Assembly: GCA_030679145.1 (NCBI GenBank)
Contig: JAUXTU010000049.1
Span: 1 to 32,371 of the forward strand
Source: Bacteroidota bacterium
Lineage (GTDB): Bacteria > Bacteroidota > Ignavibacteria > UBA10030 > UBA8401
DNA length: 32,371 bases
Direction of reading: 5' to 3'
Below, one piece after another: positions 1 to 8,308 of this stretch. Each line of letters starts with the position of its first letter. Position 1 is the stretch's first letter. The notes under the pieces are model-generated. The model did not search any database. It was not told where the DNA came from and was given only the letters and a program-made list of their open reading frames with translations. The translations under genes and the position numbers were made by a program.

Positions 1-141
1 GGATTAAACCATTCAACATTAAGATTTCCTGATGTAGCAGACAAGTCAACAACAATGGCACTTGACGAAGAAGGATCATACACCAAATACTCCGCTCCGG
101 TAGCAGAAGAATTTGCTAAACAATATGTTGTAGACGAAAGA
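1..141. repeat. Terminal direct repeat, copy 1 (identical to 32231-32371)
   Basis: Every base of 1-141 matches 32231-32371 in the same orientation. The repeat lies inside the large minus-strand glycosidase-like gene, and both copies are read in the same frame. A 141-base exact end overlap equals the largest default k-mer of a common short-read assembler, so it most likely marks a closed cycle in the assembly graph rather than a biological terminal repeat. See the partner entry and the finding on circularity. Confidence 0.97.
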
Positions 142-1391
142 GTATTCTGCGGTGTCATTGATGCCAGATTCATCCGCGTAGCAAACGAGCGTGTATAACC
201 AAGGTTCTTCCGAAAACTGATCCACGTTGCATTGCTCGAATCAAAGTTCACTCCGCCGTTCCCATACGATTTACCATCATATCCATCCATAAAGATTGGA
301 TTCAGTCCCCGTGTGAATGATTTCCACACCCATACCCTGTCTCCTCCTACTCCCCACAAATGGTCTGAGTCCGTAATCACTACTTTCGATCCATCGCCCG
401 CCGGAGGATCGTTCTGATACCCAGAACCGTTATCCCCTGCTCCCGGAGAGATCCAATCCGCATTGCTTGACCAAAGGTCACCGTTATCAATTCCCCAATC
501 TCCTGTGTATCCAACCGGATGCTGTTTTGGTTTTCTCAACTCATAAGCGTGGATCGTATCCACCATCCGTTTTTGCCACGCATCGGAACCATCATATGGG
601 CTCTCGTTGCTTATCTCATACAGGACATTATCAAGATCATTGACTGCGTCGATTACTCTTTTAACATACGTGTATTGGTAGGCATTAACCGTAGAGTCTA
701 ACAGTGAATGTGTTTCCTCACCATCTCCATCTCCATCGGCATCTCCATTAACTCCATTGATGTTGTTGCTTAAACGCATTGGACAACCATCGAATGGCTG
801 ATGGAAACCAAGTCTGTTTGACACACTCCATCCGTCAAAGAGCATTATGGATACATAGATCCCTCGCTCTCCTGCTTCAATTACCCGTGTCCGCATCCTC
901 TGAAAATATGCATCATCCAAACTATCTAAATTGAATTTTAGTTGTCCATCTAACGCTGTTCCCGGACCGGTGCGCTTATACGGGGTCTGCGGATAAAACC
1001 AGTAATCAGTATCGGCTGTTTCGGATGTCCACCGGCTCTGTTCCCAGCTCCATAATCTCATAAAATTATGGTTCAACGACTTCATCCACTCTATATACCC
1101 GATCCAATCGAATACCGGCGGTGGATTTCCATTCCCGTTGTCTTGAAAGTTTGACCACGTATGAGATCCTGTTAAATACACGATCTTCCCGCTGGCATCG
1201 GCAAAATAACGGGGATTACTCGGATGAACTCGTAAGGGTCCGAGGGTTTGAGCTGCACCAACGGAGATAAAATTCAATAAAATAAAAAAAAACAAAATGC
1301 CTCCAGACGAGGCGTTAGACAGGTTTGTGCTACACGATTTTTTTTTTACAGTAGCGGTCAATGTTATTCTCTTAATTAATGTTATTTTCAC
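1..1391 (-). CDS. Giant modular T9SS-secreted glycosidase-like protein, N-terminal part (continues at the other end of the window)
   Basis: I read this frame directly. It starts at GTG 1391-1389, overlapping the nitrilase stop by four bases (GTGA), and stays open to base 1. The N-terminus is basic, followed by a hydrophobic stretch (ILFFFILLNFI) ending near GAAQ, which looks like a Sec signal peptide. The rest closely parallels the protein at 2204-4285: HPSNPRYFAD, LTGSHTWSN, RLWSWEQSRW, VSIMLFDGWS, a YEISNES segment (Asn-Glu resembles the acid/base pair of clan GH-A enzymes) and DSDHLWGVGGDR. This pattern fits DUF4038/GH140-like (apiosidase-like) TIM barrels, so a secreted glycan-cleaving role is inferred. 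The chain ends with RKNLGY, a TYCLAN segment and AEYLVYDPS, and runs in frame into 28501-32371. Joined length is 1,706 residues. A run of ten A residues lies in the signal peptide coding region (1338-1347). Confidence 0.85.
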   Translation of the reverse strand, partial: MKITLIKRITLTATVKKKSCSTNLSNASSGGILFFFILLNFISVGAAQTLGPLRVHPSNPRYFADASGKIVYLTGSHTWSNFQDNGNGNPPPVFDWIGYIEWMKSLNHNFMRLWSWEQSRWTSETADTDYWFYPQTPYKRTGPGTALDGQLKFNLDSLDDAYFQRMRTRVIEAGERGIYVSIMLFDGWSVSNRLGFHQPFDGCPMRLSNNINGVNGDADGDGDGEETHSLLDSTVNAYQYTYVKRVIDAVNDLDNVLYEISNESPYDGSDAWQKRMVDTIHAYELRKPKQHPVGYTGDWGIDNGDLWSSNADWISPGAGDNGSGYQNDPPAGDGSKVVITDSDHLWGVGGDRVWVWKSFTRGLNPIFMDGYDGKSYGNGGVNFDSSNATWISFRKNLGYTRSFATRMNLASMTPQNTLSSTTYCLANSSATGAEYLVYDPSSSSAIVVDLSATSGNLNVEWFN

Positions 1392-2173
1392 ACGTAATAT
1401 TCAGGACGACGATCTTTGAAAAGATTATTTCGTTCATTCACGTTCTTGTTATCTGCACGTGTTAGATCAATTTCATCAACAAAAACTTCTAGTCTATCAG
1501 AAGAAGCACGGTGAAGTATTTCTCCTTTTACGGAAGTAATCTGACTTTGACCAATATACGATAAACGAATTCCACCGCGGTCTTCTGTGCCAATTCGGTT
1601 TGCTGTTGCAGCAAATACACGATTTTCCAAACATCGGGTTGGCATACTATTGGGGCAATTCGGAAGAACAAGATTTGACGGATGTGCAATCAATTGAGCC
1701 CCTTTTGCCGCAAGCGTGCGTGCACTTTCAGGGAAATACCAATCAAAACATATCATTATACCTATTTTCCCATACGGGGTGTCATATACATTGAATCCAA
1801 GATTGCCCGGCTGGAAAAAAAGTTTCTCACGATCAAATAGATGGATTTTTCTATAGACCTCTTCTTTTCCATCAAAACCAATCATCCCTGCTGAATTATA
1901 AAGAGCATCGTCGTCAATCTCAGCAAATCCGTACACAACATAACAACGACGATCGACTGCAAACTGTTTTATATTATTATACGTTTCACCATGGCGAAAC
2001 GGTTCGGCAAGAGATCTTGTTTCTTCAATACTTAAAAAATTATAACCGGATGCAAACAATTCCGGTAAGACATAGACATCAGCAGAGACAGATCGCATCA
2101 CGTGAAGCGCCTGATCTATATTCTTTCTCTTCTCGCCAAATTGTGGATCGGTTTGGACAACAGCCACTTTCAT
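1388..2173 (-). CDS. Nitrilase-superfamily carbon-nitrogen hydrolase
   Basis: This 261-residue cytoplasmic amidase-type enzyme has the full Glu-Lys-Cys triad of the nitrilase superfamily: E38 in LPELFASGYNF, K109 in YRKIHLFD and C142 in GIMICFDWYFPESAR. Length and motifs fit the family as a whole (N-carbamoylputrescine amidase, omega-amidase and similar); the substrate cannot be read from sequence. The start is ATG 2173 with an AGAAAGG Shine-Dalgarno-like sequence about 9 bases upstream. It lies 30 bases after the glycosidase-like gene at 2204-4285 and its stop overlaps the GTG start of the giant protein, so all three are probably translated from one mRNA. Its presence in an EPS operon is unexplained; it might release or transfer an amide-linked sugar substituent. 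Confidence 0.9.
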   Translation of the reverse strand: MKVAVVQTDPQFGEKRKNIDQALHVMRSVSADVYVLPELFASGYNFLSIEETRSLAEPFRHGETYNNIKQFAVDRRCYVVYGFAEIDDDALYNSAGMIGFDGKEEVYRKIHLFDREKLFFQPGNLGFNVYDTPYGKIGIMICFDWYFPESARTLAAKGAQLIAHPSNLVLPNCPNSMPTRCLENRVFAATANRIGTEDRGGIRLSYIGQSQITSVKGEILHRASSDRLEVFVDEIDLTRADNKNVNERNNLFKDRRPEYYV

Positions 2174-2203
2174 TTTTTATGAACCTTTCTACCAAAACAA
2201 TAT

Positions 2204-4285
2204 TTACCGAACCATGACTATCTTTCGAACCATAACGGCACCATCAACAACTAATCTACAAACGTAAACTCCGGAACCAACCGAAACACCTTCATCATTT
2301 TCGCCGTTCCAATGTACTATATGCTCTCCCGCATCGAGCTTTCCTTTTTCAATACTCTTAATTTTTTGACCAAGCGTATTATACATTGTCAATGAAATAT
2401 CCGACATCAGCGGTAATTCAAAGGAAATCATTGTGGAAGAATTGAACGGATTGGGATAGTTTTGCTTAAGTGATACTGAAGCTGGCTGAAGCTGAACATT
2501 CACAACAGTTGAATATTTCCAAACACCATCATTATCAATTTGTTTGAGTTTGTAGGAATAATTACCCGGAGTAACATTACGATCTATGAAAACATAAGAA
2601 TGCGGAATATTTGACGAACCATACCCTTCAACAAAACCGGACGGAACGGATTCAAACATTGTTGAACCTCCTTTTCGTCGCTCAATCTGAAAACCGTAAT
2701 TATTTATTTCTGTCGCCGTTGTCCATTCCAGTCTTATAGTATTGTTACTTGTCGATGTTCCGACAAATGAAATTAACTCAACCGGCAAAAGTGTAGCATC
2801 ATAAAGATATAACACTTCATCTTCATTAATAAACGGTGAAGTAAATGAACGCACCGCGCCCCCTGCAACAGTATTGCCAGATACTGTCTCTCCAGTAAGG
2901 GTATTGAACCATTCAACTGTCAGTTGAGTCGGTCCACCGGTCAGGTTAACATCCACGTTAGATGCATCACGGAGAAAGACTATATATTCACCCCCTGATG
3001 TAGAAGGATTTGCAAGACAGAAGAAAGGGTAAGTCACAAGATCACCACGCGGAACCATTGCAGTCAGATTCATTCTTTGAGCAAATGATCGAATATATCC
3101 AAGATTCTTGCGAAGATTCAGCATCCTTGGAATTGAGTATATATCCAATGAATCAAAGTCTGACGCACCACAACCGTATGCTTTTCCGTCAAAAACATCC
3201 ATATAAATTGGATTCATTCCTCTCATAAAAGCCTTCCATGCCCAGCTACGATCGCCGCCAACTCCCCATAAATGATCGGTATCAAGGATGATTACTTTCG
3301 CTCCGGTAGCGGAAGGGATATCGTCCATGTAGCCACCGTCAGAGTTCGGAGAAATCCAATCTGCATCCGACGCGAAAAGAATGCTGTTTGCGTAACCATT
3401 TCCGGTTAAATCAGGCCATTGAGCAGTCATGCCGACGGGATGCTGTTTTGGTTTCCTCGATTCATATGCGTGAATGGTATCGATCATCAAATATTGCCAG
3501 GCTGTTGATGAGGAAGATGAACCGGTATATGCTTCATTGCAAATTTCATACAGTACATTATCAAGATCATTGACCTCATCAATAACCTTTTTTACATATG
3601 CTAATTGTTTTGCAGTGACAGCAGGATTATATAGTGTATAAAGAGTTCGACCATCTCCAATCGGATATGCATCACCATTGATATCGCTAATGTTATTACT
3701 TACATGAAAAGGATGCCCTTTATACGGATCCAATCCTCCTCTTGCACTATTAACGTATACTGTTTGACCGCTCCATCCATTGAACAGCATGATCGAAACG
3801 TATATGCCCCTATCACCGGCTTGTATGATACGGCTTCTTAGAGTATCAAAATAAGTTTGATTAAATTGATCCAGGTCGAATTTTGGTTTGCCGTCGAGAG
3901 CAATACCTGGTCCAGTTCGGGCAAAAGGACTTGGTGAAAACCAATAGTTTGAATCGTATGATTCAGCACTCCATCGCGATTGTTCCCACGTCCACATTCT
4001 AAAAAAATTGTGGTTGAGAGTTGTTAGAGTATCGAGGTACTCCTGATAATTAAATTGTGGAGGAGGATCACTACCGCCATTATCAACAAGTGTTGACCAT
4101 GTATGCGAACCGGTTAACAGGATCGCCTCCCCATTATCATCTGTAAAATATCGGGGATTAGTCGGATGAACTCTCAAAACACCATTCAGTTGTGCATCAC
4201 TAATTGATACAAAAAATATAAATGACATGATTTCCCATGTCATTTTTTGATGAAATATTTTTGGCAAAATCCAGCTATTCATCAC
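2204..4285 (-). CDS. T9SS-secreted glycosidase-like protein (DUF4038/GH140-like)
   Basis: This protein has 693 residues. An N-terminal hydrophobic stretch (IMSFIFFVSISDAQ) looks like a signal peptide. Residues about 35-400 resemble DUF4038/apiosidase-like TIM barrels: HPTNPRYFTDD, LTGSHTWST, FFRMWTWEQSRW, VSIMLFNGWS, N250-E251 in YEICNEA (a likely acid/base pair if clan GH-A) and LDTDHLWGVGGDR. A beta domain follows (VEWFNTLTGETVSG ... EVLYLYDA), then an FnIII-like domain (LEWTTATEINNYGFQIERR) and a T9SS sorting domain (NYPNPFNSSTMISFELP ... SGVYVCRLV). The reading start is GTG 4285, but ATG 4282 is four bases after a GAGG and may be the real start. It is a paralogue of the giant protein and lacks its FnIII/CBM stalk. 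It probably trims or binds the polysaccharide outside the cell; activity is not proven. Confidence 0.88.
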   Translation of the reverse strand: MMNSWILPKIFHQKMTWEIMSFIFFVSISDAQLNGVLRVHPTNPRYFTDDNGEAILLTGSHTWSTLVDNGGSDPPPQFNYQEYLDTLTTLNHNFFRMWTWEQSRWSAESYDSNYWFSPSPFARTGPGIALDGKPKFDLDQFNQTYFDTLRSRIIQAGDRGIYVSIMLFNGWSGQTVYVNSARGGLDPYKGHPFHVSNNISDINGDAYPIGDGRTLYTLYNPAVTAKQLAYVKKVIDEVNDLDNVLYEICNEAYTGSSSSSTAWQYLMIDTIHAYESRKPKQHPVGMTAQWPDLTGNGYANSILFASDADWISPNSDGGYMDDIPSATGAKVIILDTDHLWGVGGDRSWAWKAFMRGMNPIYMDVFDGKAYGCGASDFDSLDIYSIPRMLNLRKNLGYIRSFAQRMNLTAMVPRGDLVTYPFFCLANPSTSGGEYIVFLRDASNVDVNLTGGPTQLTVEWFNTLTGETVSGNTVAGGAVRSFTSPFINEDEVLYLYDATLLPVELISFVGTSTSNNTIRLEWTTATEINNYGFQIERRKGGSTMFESVPSGFVEGYGSSNIPHSYVFIDRNVTPGNYSYKLKQIDNDGVWKYSTVVNVQLQPASVSLKQNYPNPFNSSTMISFELPLMSDISLTMYNTLGQKIKSIEKGKLDAGEHIVHWNGENDEGVSVGSGVYVCRLVVDGAVMVRKIVMVR

Positions 4286-4288
4286 ACC

Positions 4289-4945
4289 TCACAATGCAAT
4301 TTTTCTGCAATAAAATCCTTCTGCATATCTTGATGATCTACCAGATTCTATTCCTCGAAGCCGTAATACTGAGAGCAATGTTTCTTTAGTTAACCAGTGT
4401 TTTTCTTTTTGAGTTTGGAAATGTTTTATAATAAAATCATTTCTTTTCTTGCAAATCTTCTCATCGAGAGCGACAAAGAAATTTGGTGAGCCAAAATCAC
4501 CATCATATTTTGGGATCTCATATTCAAATATGAGATGGTTGCGAAAAGTATTCCAAGTTAAGTCGGAAATAAGACGATGGTCTTGATGTCGATCATTACG
4601 GTAATGGGTAAAGACTATATCAGGAGAGAAGTTTTTTTTTATAGACTCAAAAGATTCTTTAATTTCAATTGCGGTGAATGGAAAAAAACCATCCCTGTGT
4701 TTAAATGTAATAATGCGTTTTTGTTCAACATCCTTCAAAAATGAATTTGCACTTTTGAGCGCTTCTCTTTCTCTTTCGTCTTGGGCACTAAAAACCACCC
4801 AAACGATCTCGAGATTTTTTTTATATTGCTTGGCAAGTTTGAGTATCGTGCCGCCGCAACCAATCTCTATATCATCGGAATGAGCGCCTAAAAATAATAT
4901 CTTGAGAGGGGCTTTGGCATCTTTATTAAAGTTTATTGTCAACAT
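4289..4945 (-). CDS. PIG-L/LmbE-family N-acetylsugar deacetylase
   Basis: This protein has 218 residues. The PIG-L zinc motif is clear: LGAHSDDIEIGCGG at residues 19-32 (H22, D24, D25) and RHQDHRLISDL with H120, D122 and H123. Family members remove the acetyl group from N-acetylglucosamine-type sugars, free or attached to a carrier. The start is ATG 4945 with GAGGA just upstream. It follows the cytidylyltransferase gene by 6 bases and its stop is just before the GTG/ATG start of the secreted glycosidase-like gene, so it belongs to the operon. It likely acts in the cytoplasm on a sugar precursor, while the NodB-type deacetylase at 15553-16428 may act elsewhere. The exact substrate is unknown. 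Confidence 0.88.
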   Translation of the reverse strand: MLTINFNKDAKAPLKILFLGAHSDDIEIGCGGTILKLAKQYKKNLEIVWVVFSAQDEREREALKSANSFLKDVEQKRIITFKHRDGFFPFTAIEIKESFESIKKNFSPDIVFTHYRNDRHQDHRLISDLTWNTFRNHLIFEYEIPKYDGDFGSPNFFVALDEKICKKRNDFIIKHFQTQKEKHWLTKETLLSVLRLRGIESGRSSRYAEGFYCRKIAL

Positions 4946-4951
4946 TGTTCC

Positions 4952-5737
4952 TCACTTTTTTCCATTTTTCCAAACTTCCCATTTTGCATTTCCCTGAGCA
5001 GACATATCGTCTATTTCTTGCTTTTCTTTAAATGTATCCATCGCAAGGAAAAAACCGTCATGTTTATAGGTCGTGACTTGTCCATTTGCGATCAATCTCT
5101 TGAACGGCTCATACACAAGTTCTTCACCCTCTTTGATGTAATCAAAAATTTCTTTCTTAAAAGTGAAAAAACCTGCATTTATCCATAATCCATGTTTTGT
5201 AATATGAACAAGACCTTCAACATCATCCTCGTTTTTCATTTTCACAACATCGAAACTTTGACTTGGCTTTACCGAGACAAAACTTGCGATCTTATCCTTT
5301 TGATGAAAATGCTCGATCACTTTGTCGAGCGGAAGATCAGTTAATCCATCCGTATAATTTGCAAGAAACTCTGTTTCTCCATCAAGATATTTTTCTGCAG
5401 CTTTTAACCGCATCCCAATATTTGATTTTAATCCTGTGTCGACAAATGTTATCCTCCAGTCGTGAATATCACTATTCAGAAGCTCAACATTCTTGCCGCC
5501 TTGTGAGAGAACAAAATCGTTTGAAAACGTTTCACGATAGTTCAAAAAATATTCTTTAATCACTTCCCCTTTATACCCAAGACAAAGGATAAAATCTTTA
5601 TGTCCATAATGGGCATAATACCTCATTATATTCCACAGGATCGGGCGGTTACCGACGGGCACCATCGGTTTAGGAATGAGATCAGAAAATTCACGAATTC
5701 TCATTCCCATTCCGCCACAAAACAGAACTACTTTCAT
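4952..5737 (-). CDS. rfbF: Glucose-1-phosphate cytidylyltransferase
   Basis: This 261-residue nucleotidyltransferase begins MKVVLFCGGMGMRIREFSD, the nucleotide-binding loop, followed by the IPKPMVPVGNRPILWNIMRYY signature typical of RfbF; FLANYTDGLTD holds the metal-binding Asp. It joins CTP and glucose-1-phosphate to give CDP-glucose, the substrate of the dehydratase at 10181-11248. Finding both enzymes in one operon strongly supports the assignment. Start ATG 5737 has a GGAG about 6-9 bases upstream. Known RfbF proteins have about the same length. Confidence 0.9.
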   Translation of the reverse strand: MKVVLFCGGMGMRIREFSDLIPKPMVPVGNRPILWNIMRYYAHYGHKDFILCLGYKGEVIKEYFLNYRETFSNDFVLSQGGKNVELLNSDIHDWRITFVDTGLKSNIGMRLKAAEKYLDGETEFLANYTDGLTDLPLDKVIEHFHQKDKIASFVSVKPSQSFDVVKMKNEDDVEGLVHITKHGLWINAGFFTFKKEIFDYIKEGEELVYEPFKRLIANGQVTTYKHDGFFLAMDTFKEKQEIDDMSAQGNAKWEVWKNGKK

Positions 5738-5753
5738 AACAAACTCCTTTTAT

Positions 5754-6983
5754 TCAAAAAACGTGATCGTATTGTTGTTCCAATTGTTTTCTAAACTGTT
5801 CAACGTTTGTTTTAATTTTTTCCTGAGCTTCATCGGTTTGGCATTTAAGTGCAATAAATTTCTCAATAAGTTCATCAACAGTGAATGAGCGGATATCGAG
5901 GGCAAAATCCGATTGTCCTACTGAAGCCATTGCATTGTTAATCTTGCGGTCGTACGATACCCCGACCGAAGGGCGACTCATAACATATGAAAATATGATA
6001 GCATGGAATCGTGATGCAACGACATAATCTGTTTTGGCGATCGCATCAAATGCATCTGTGAACCATTGGACCGGATGTTCGGAAATATCCTCTTCAAGAT
6101 TGATTGAAGATTTTTTAGCAAGAACTTTTTTAATATCGGGTATAACTAGATCGTCGCCGTTGACCTGTGTGTGAAAGAACAGAACATGATGATTTGTTTT
6201 GACCAACCATTCCGTAAATGATGCCATCTTTTCAACATATTCCCGATATCGTGCCGGGTCAATTTCAGGCCAATGACGCGGGTCGAGATAAGCAATTGGT
6301 GCTACACCAACAACTATTTTTTTATGTTTTTGTTCTAATGCCTTTACATCAACATCGATTGAAAATGCCTGATCAGGACAAACAATATTATTTTCTTTGA
6401 CACCAAAACCTTCAACAAGTTTTTTTGAATAATCGTCACGGAAGGATCGGTAGCTCGCCATCAATAATGATTTTTTAATAAACCATTTTCCTAGATCGGT
6501 AAACAACGGACCGGCGCCGACACTGAGGAACATAAATTGAGCCCCAACCAACCGTGTCAGACACGACCATTTAAAATGATTGTACGGATGATTAAGTGGG
6601 CCTCCCTCATTATCAACCAATTGACCAGAACCACCCACGATGACCAAATCGATTCCTTTCAATCGTTTATACGATTGAACAAGAAAAATCAATTCGCTCG
6701 GCAGAATTACCGACATACGACGGGCTATTCTTCTAAAAAAAGATGTCGATGTATCGTTGACTCCAGTTCTATTTTTTTTAGGTAATCTCCGCAATGGAAA
6801 TGCGGAAATACCATGGTGTTTGGTTGTGTTTTCCGGGTCAAGACAAATACCAACGATCTCAATATTTGGATGACGTTTTTTTATTTTTTTTAATAATACA
6901 CCAACAACTGCCTCATCTCCAAGATTTCCCGCTCCAAAATAACCAAAAATAGCAATCTTCTTTAACGAATACTTTGTGCTCAA
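5754..6983 (-). CDS. Polysaccharide pyruvyl transferase family protein
   Basis: This 409-residue protein resembles the CsaB/WcaK family, which moves a pyruvate ketal from phosphoenolpyruvate onto a sugar. The N-terminal FGYFGAGNLGDEAVV, the LVIVGGSGQLVD segment and the late VVASRFHAIIFSYVMSRPSVGVSYDRK segment are typical. The start is TTG 6983, overlapping the upstream aminotransferase stop by four bases (TTGA). A GGAG six bases upstream and the lack of a nearby ATG make this start convincing. A pyruvate ketal would add negative charge to the exported polymer. Confidence 0.88.
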   Translation of the reverse strand: MSTKYSLKKIAIFGYFGAGNLGDEAVVGVLLKKIKKRHPNIEIVGICLDPENTTKHHGISAFPLRRLPKKNRTGVNDTSTSFFRRIARRMSVILPSELIFLVQSYKRLKGIDLVIVGGSGQLVDNEGGPLNHPYNHFKWSCLTRLVGAQFMFLSVGAGPLFTDLGKWFIKKSLLMASYRSFRDDYSKKLVEGFGVKENNIVCPDQAFSIDVDVKALEQKHKKIVVGVAPIAYLDPRHWPEIDPARYREYVEKMASFTEWLVKTNHHVLFFHTQVNGDDLVIPDIKKVLAKKSSINLEEDISEHPVQWFTDAFDAIAKTDYVVASRFHAIIFSYVMSRPSVGVSYDRKINNAMASVGQSDFALDIRSFTVDELIEKFIALKCQTDEAQEKIKTNVEQFRKQLEQQYDHVF

Positions 6984-8287
6984 TTAAATCTCCGAAAAAC
7001 AGGTTTTACAGGTTTACCAACAAGATATTTTTCAACACCGTCATTGAGTGCTTTTTTATATACTCCAAGTGCACCATCTATTGCTTCAATTGTCGTATCA
7101 ATATCTTTATCAGTATGAGAATATCCCACAACAAGCGACGATGCAAGAATGCCTCGTTTCATGATCTCCTGAATAAAAAGAGTTCTGAACGGCTGCGATG
7201 GTTTTTTTTCTTGATCACGTGTTCCATACACAAGGCAGCATGGTTTGCCAAGGACAATAATATGATCTTGTAAACCATGGTCGGAAATTACTCTGTTCAT
7301 TCCTTTTTCCAACCGTTCTCCTTGTTTCCATAATTGTTCTATCACGGGTTCATTTTTATAAACAGACATCGTTGCCATCGCTGCGGCAAGTGCATGGCTT
7401 TCAGCACCGTGAGTGGTCGAGATCAAAAATACCCTCTCTTTATCATGGTTGAATCCTCCCAATTTCATAATATCCCGTTTTCCAACAAGCGCCGATACCG
7501 AAAAACCATTTGACATCGCTTTGCCGAATGTTGATAAATCGGGATGAATTCCATGGTATTTTTGCGCGCCATTCTTATGCCATCGAAATCCAGTGATCAT
7601 TTCATCCAAAATAAATACGGTACCATGCTGCTTAGACAAACGCTGAACATCATGAAGAAAATTATTCACCGGTGCAGTTTCTTTTTCAGCTTCAAGAATT
7701 ACGCAGGCGATCTGATTGGGATATTGATTGAAAAGATTTTCAAGACTACCAATATCATTGTAAGTAAACTTTACTGTAAGATCTTGAACAGCTTTCGGAA
7801 TCCCAGCGTTCATAGCGGTGCTGCCGATAAACCAGTCGTCAACTGAATAGAAGGGATGACTGCTGCAAATAGCTACAAGATCTCGTCCGGTATAAGCACG
7901 GGATACCTTTACCGCAGCATTGTTTGCGTCGGAACCATTCTTGGCAAACTTTGCCATCTCTGCTCCTTCAATAAAGCTCAAAAGCATCTCAGCACATTCA
8001 AGTTCATTGACTGCTGGTCTAATAAAATTGCTTCCAAATGGAAGCTGCTTTGCAACAGCTTCAATAACCGGTTTGTAGGCATGACCGAGTGTTACTGCGC
8101 GGAGTCCAGAACCATATTCGATAAATTCATTTCCATCCGCATCCCATACATGGGAACCCTCTCCCCGCACGATATAAGGAGGCATAAACTCGGGAAATTG
8201 GTCGTCTCCCTTAGCATACGTATGCGAACCGCCAGGAATAATGGAATGAAATTTTTTTTGAAGTGAAATAGATTTTGTAAAATTCAT
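6980..8287 (-). CDS. Class III aminotransferase, glutamate-1-semialdehyde aminomutase (HemL)-like
   Basis: This PLP enzyme has 435 residues. D228 in VFILDEMITGFRWH and K256 in STFGKAMSNGFSVSAL are the expected PLP-binding Asp and Schiff-base Lys. The N-terminal HSIIPGGSHTYAKGDDQFPEF and GLRAVTLGHA match GSA-aminomutase-like proteins. Being in an EPS operon between a SAF-domain oxidoreductase and a pyruvyl transferase, it is unlikely to be the tetrapyrrole enzyme. It more likely aminates an aldehyde or ketone in making a sugar or a sugar substituent. Sugar aminotransferases of EPS loci usually belong to the DegT family, so this choice is unusual. The ATG start at 8287 is 21 bases from the upstream stop. 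Confidence 0.88.
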   Translation of the reverse strand: MNFTKSISLQKKFHSIIPGGSHTYAKGDDQFPEFMPPYIVRGEGSHVWDADGNEFIEYGSGLRAVTLGHAYKPVIEAVAKQLPFGSNFIRPAVNELECAEMLLSFIEGAEMAKFAKNGSDANNAAVKVSRAYTGRDLVAICSSHPFYSVDDWFIGSTAMNAGIPKAVQDLTVKFTYNDIGSLENLFNQYPNQIACVILEAEKETAPVNNFLHDVQRLSKQHGTVFILDEMITGFRWHKNGAQKYHGIHPDLSTFGKAMSNGFSVSALVGKRDIMKLGGFNHDKERVFLISTTHGAESHALAAAMATMSVYKNEPVIEQLWKQGERLEKGMNRVISDHGLQDHIIVLGKPCCLVYGTRDQEKKPSQPFRTLFIQEIMKRGILASSLVVGYSHTDKDIDTTIEAIDGALGVYKKALNDGVEKYLVGKPVKPVFRRFN

Positions 8288-8308
8288 TTTTTAACACCTT
8301 TCGGAGAA

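Noticed and set aside
1-1391. Pseudogene or truncated gene at the left end
   Set aside because: The frame is intact and continues in frame into the right end of the window.
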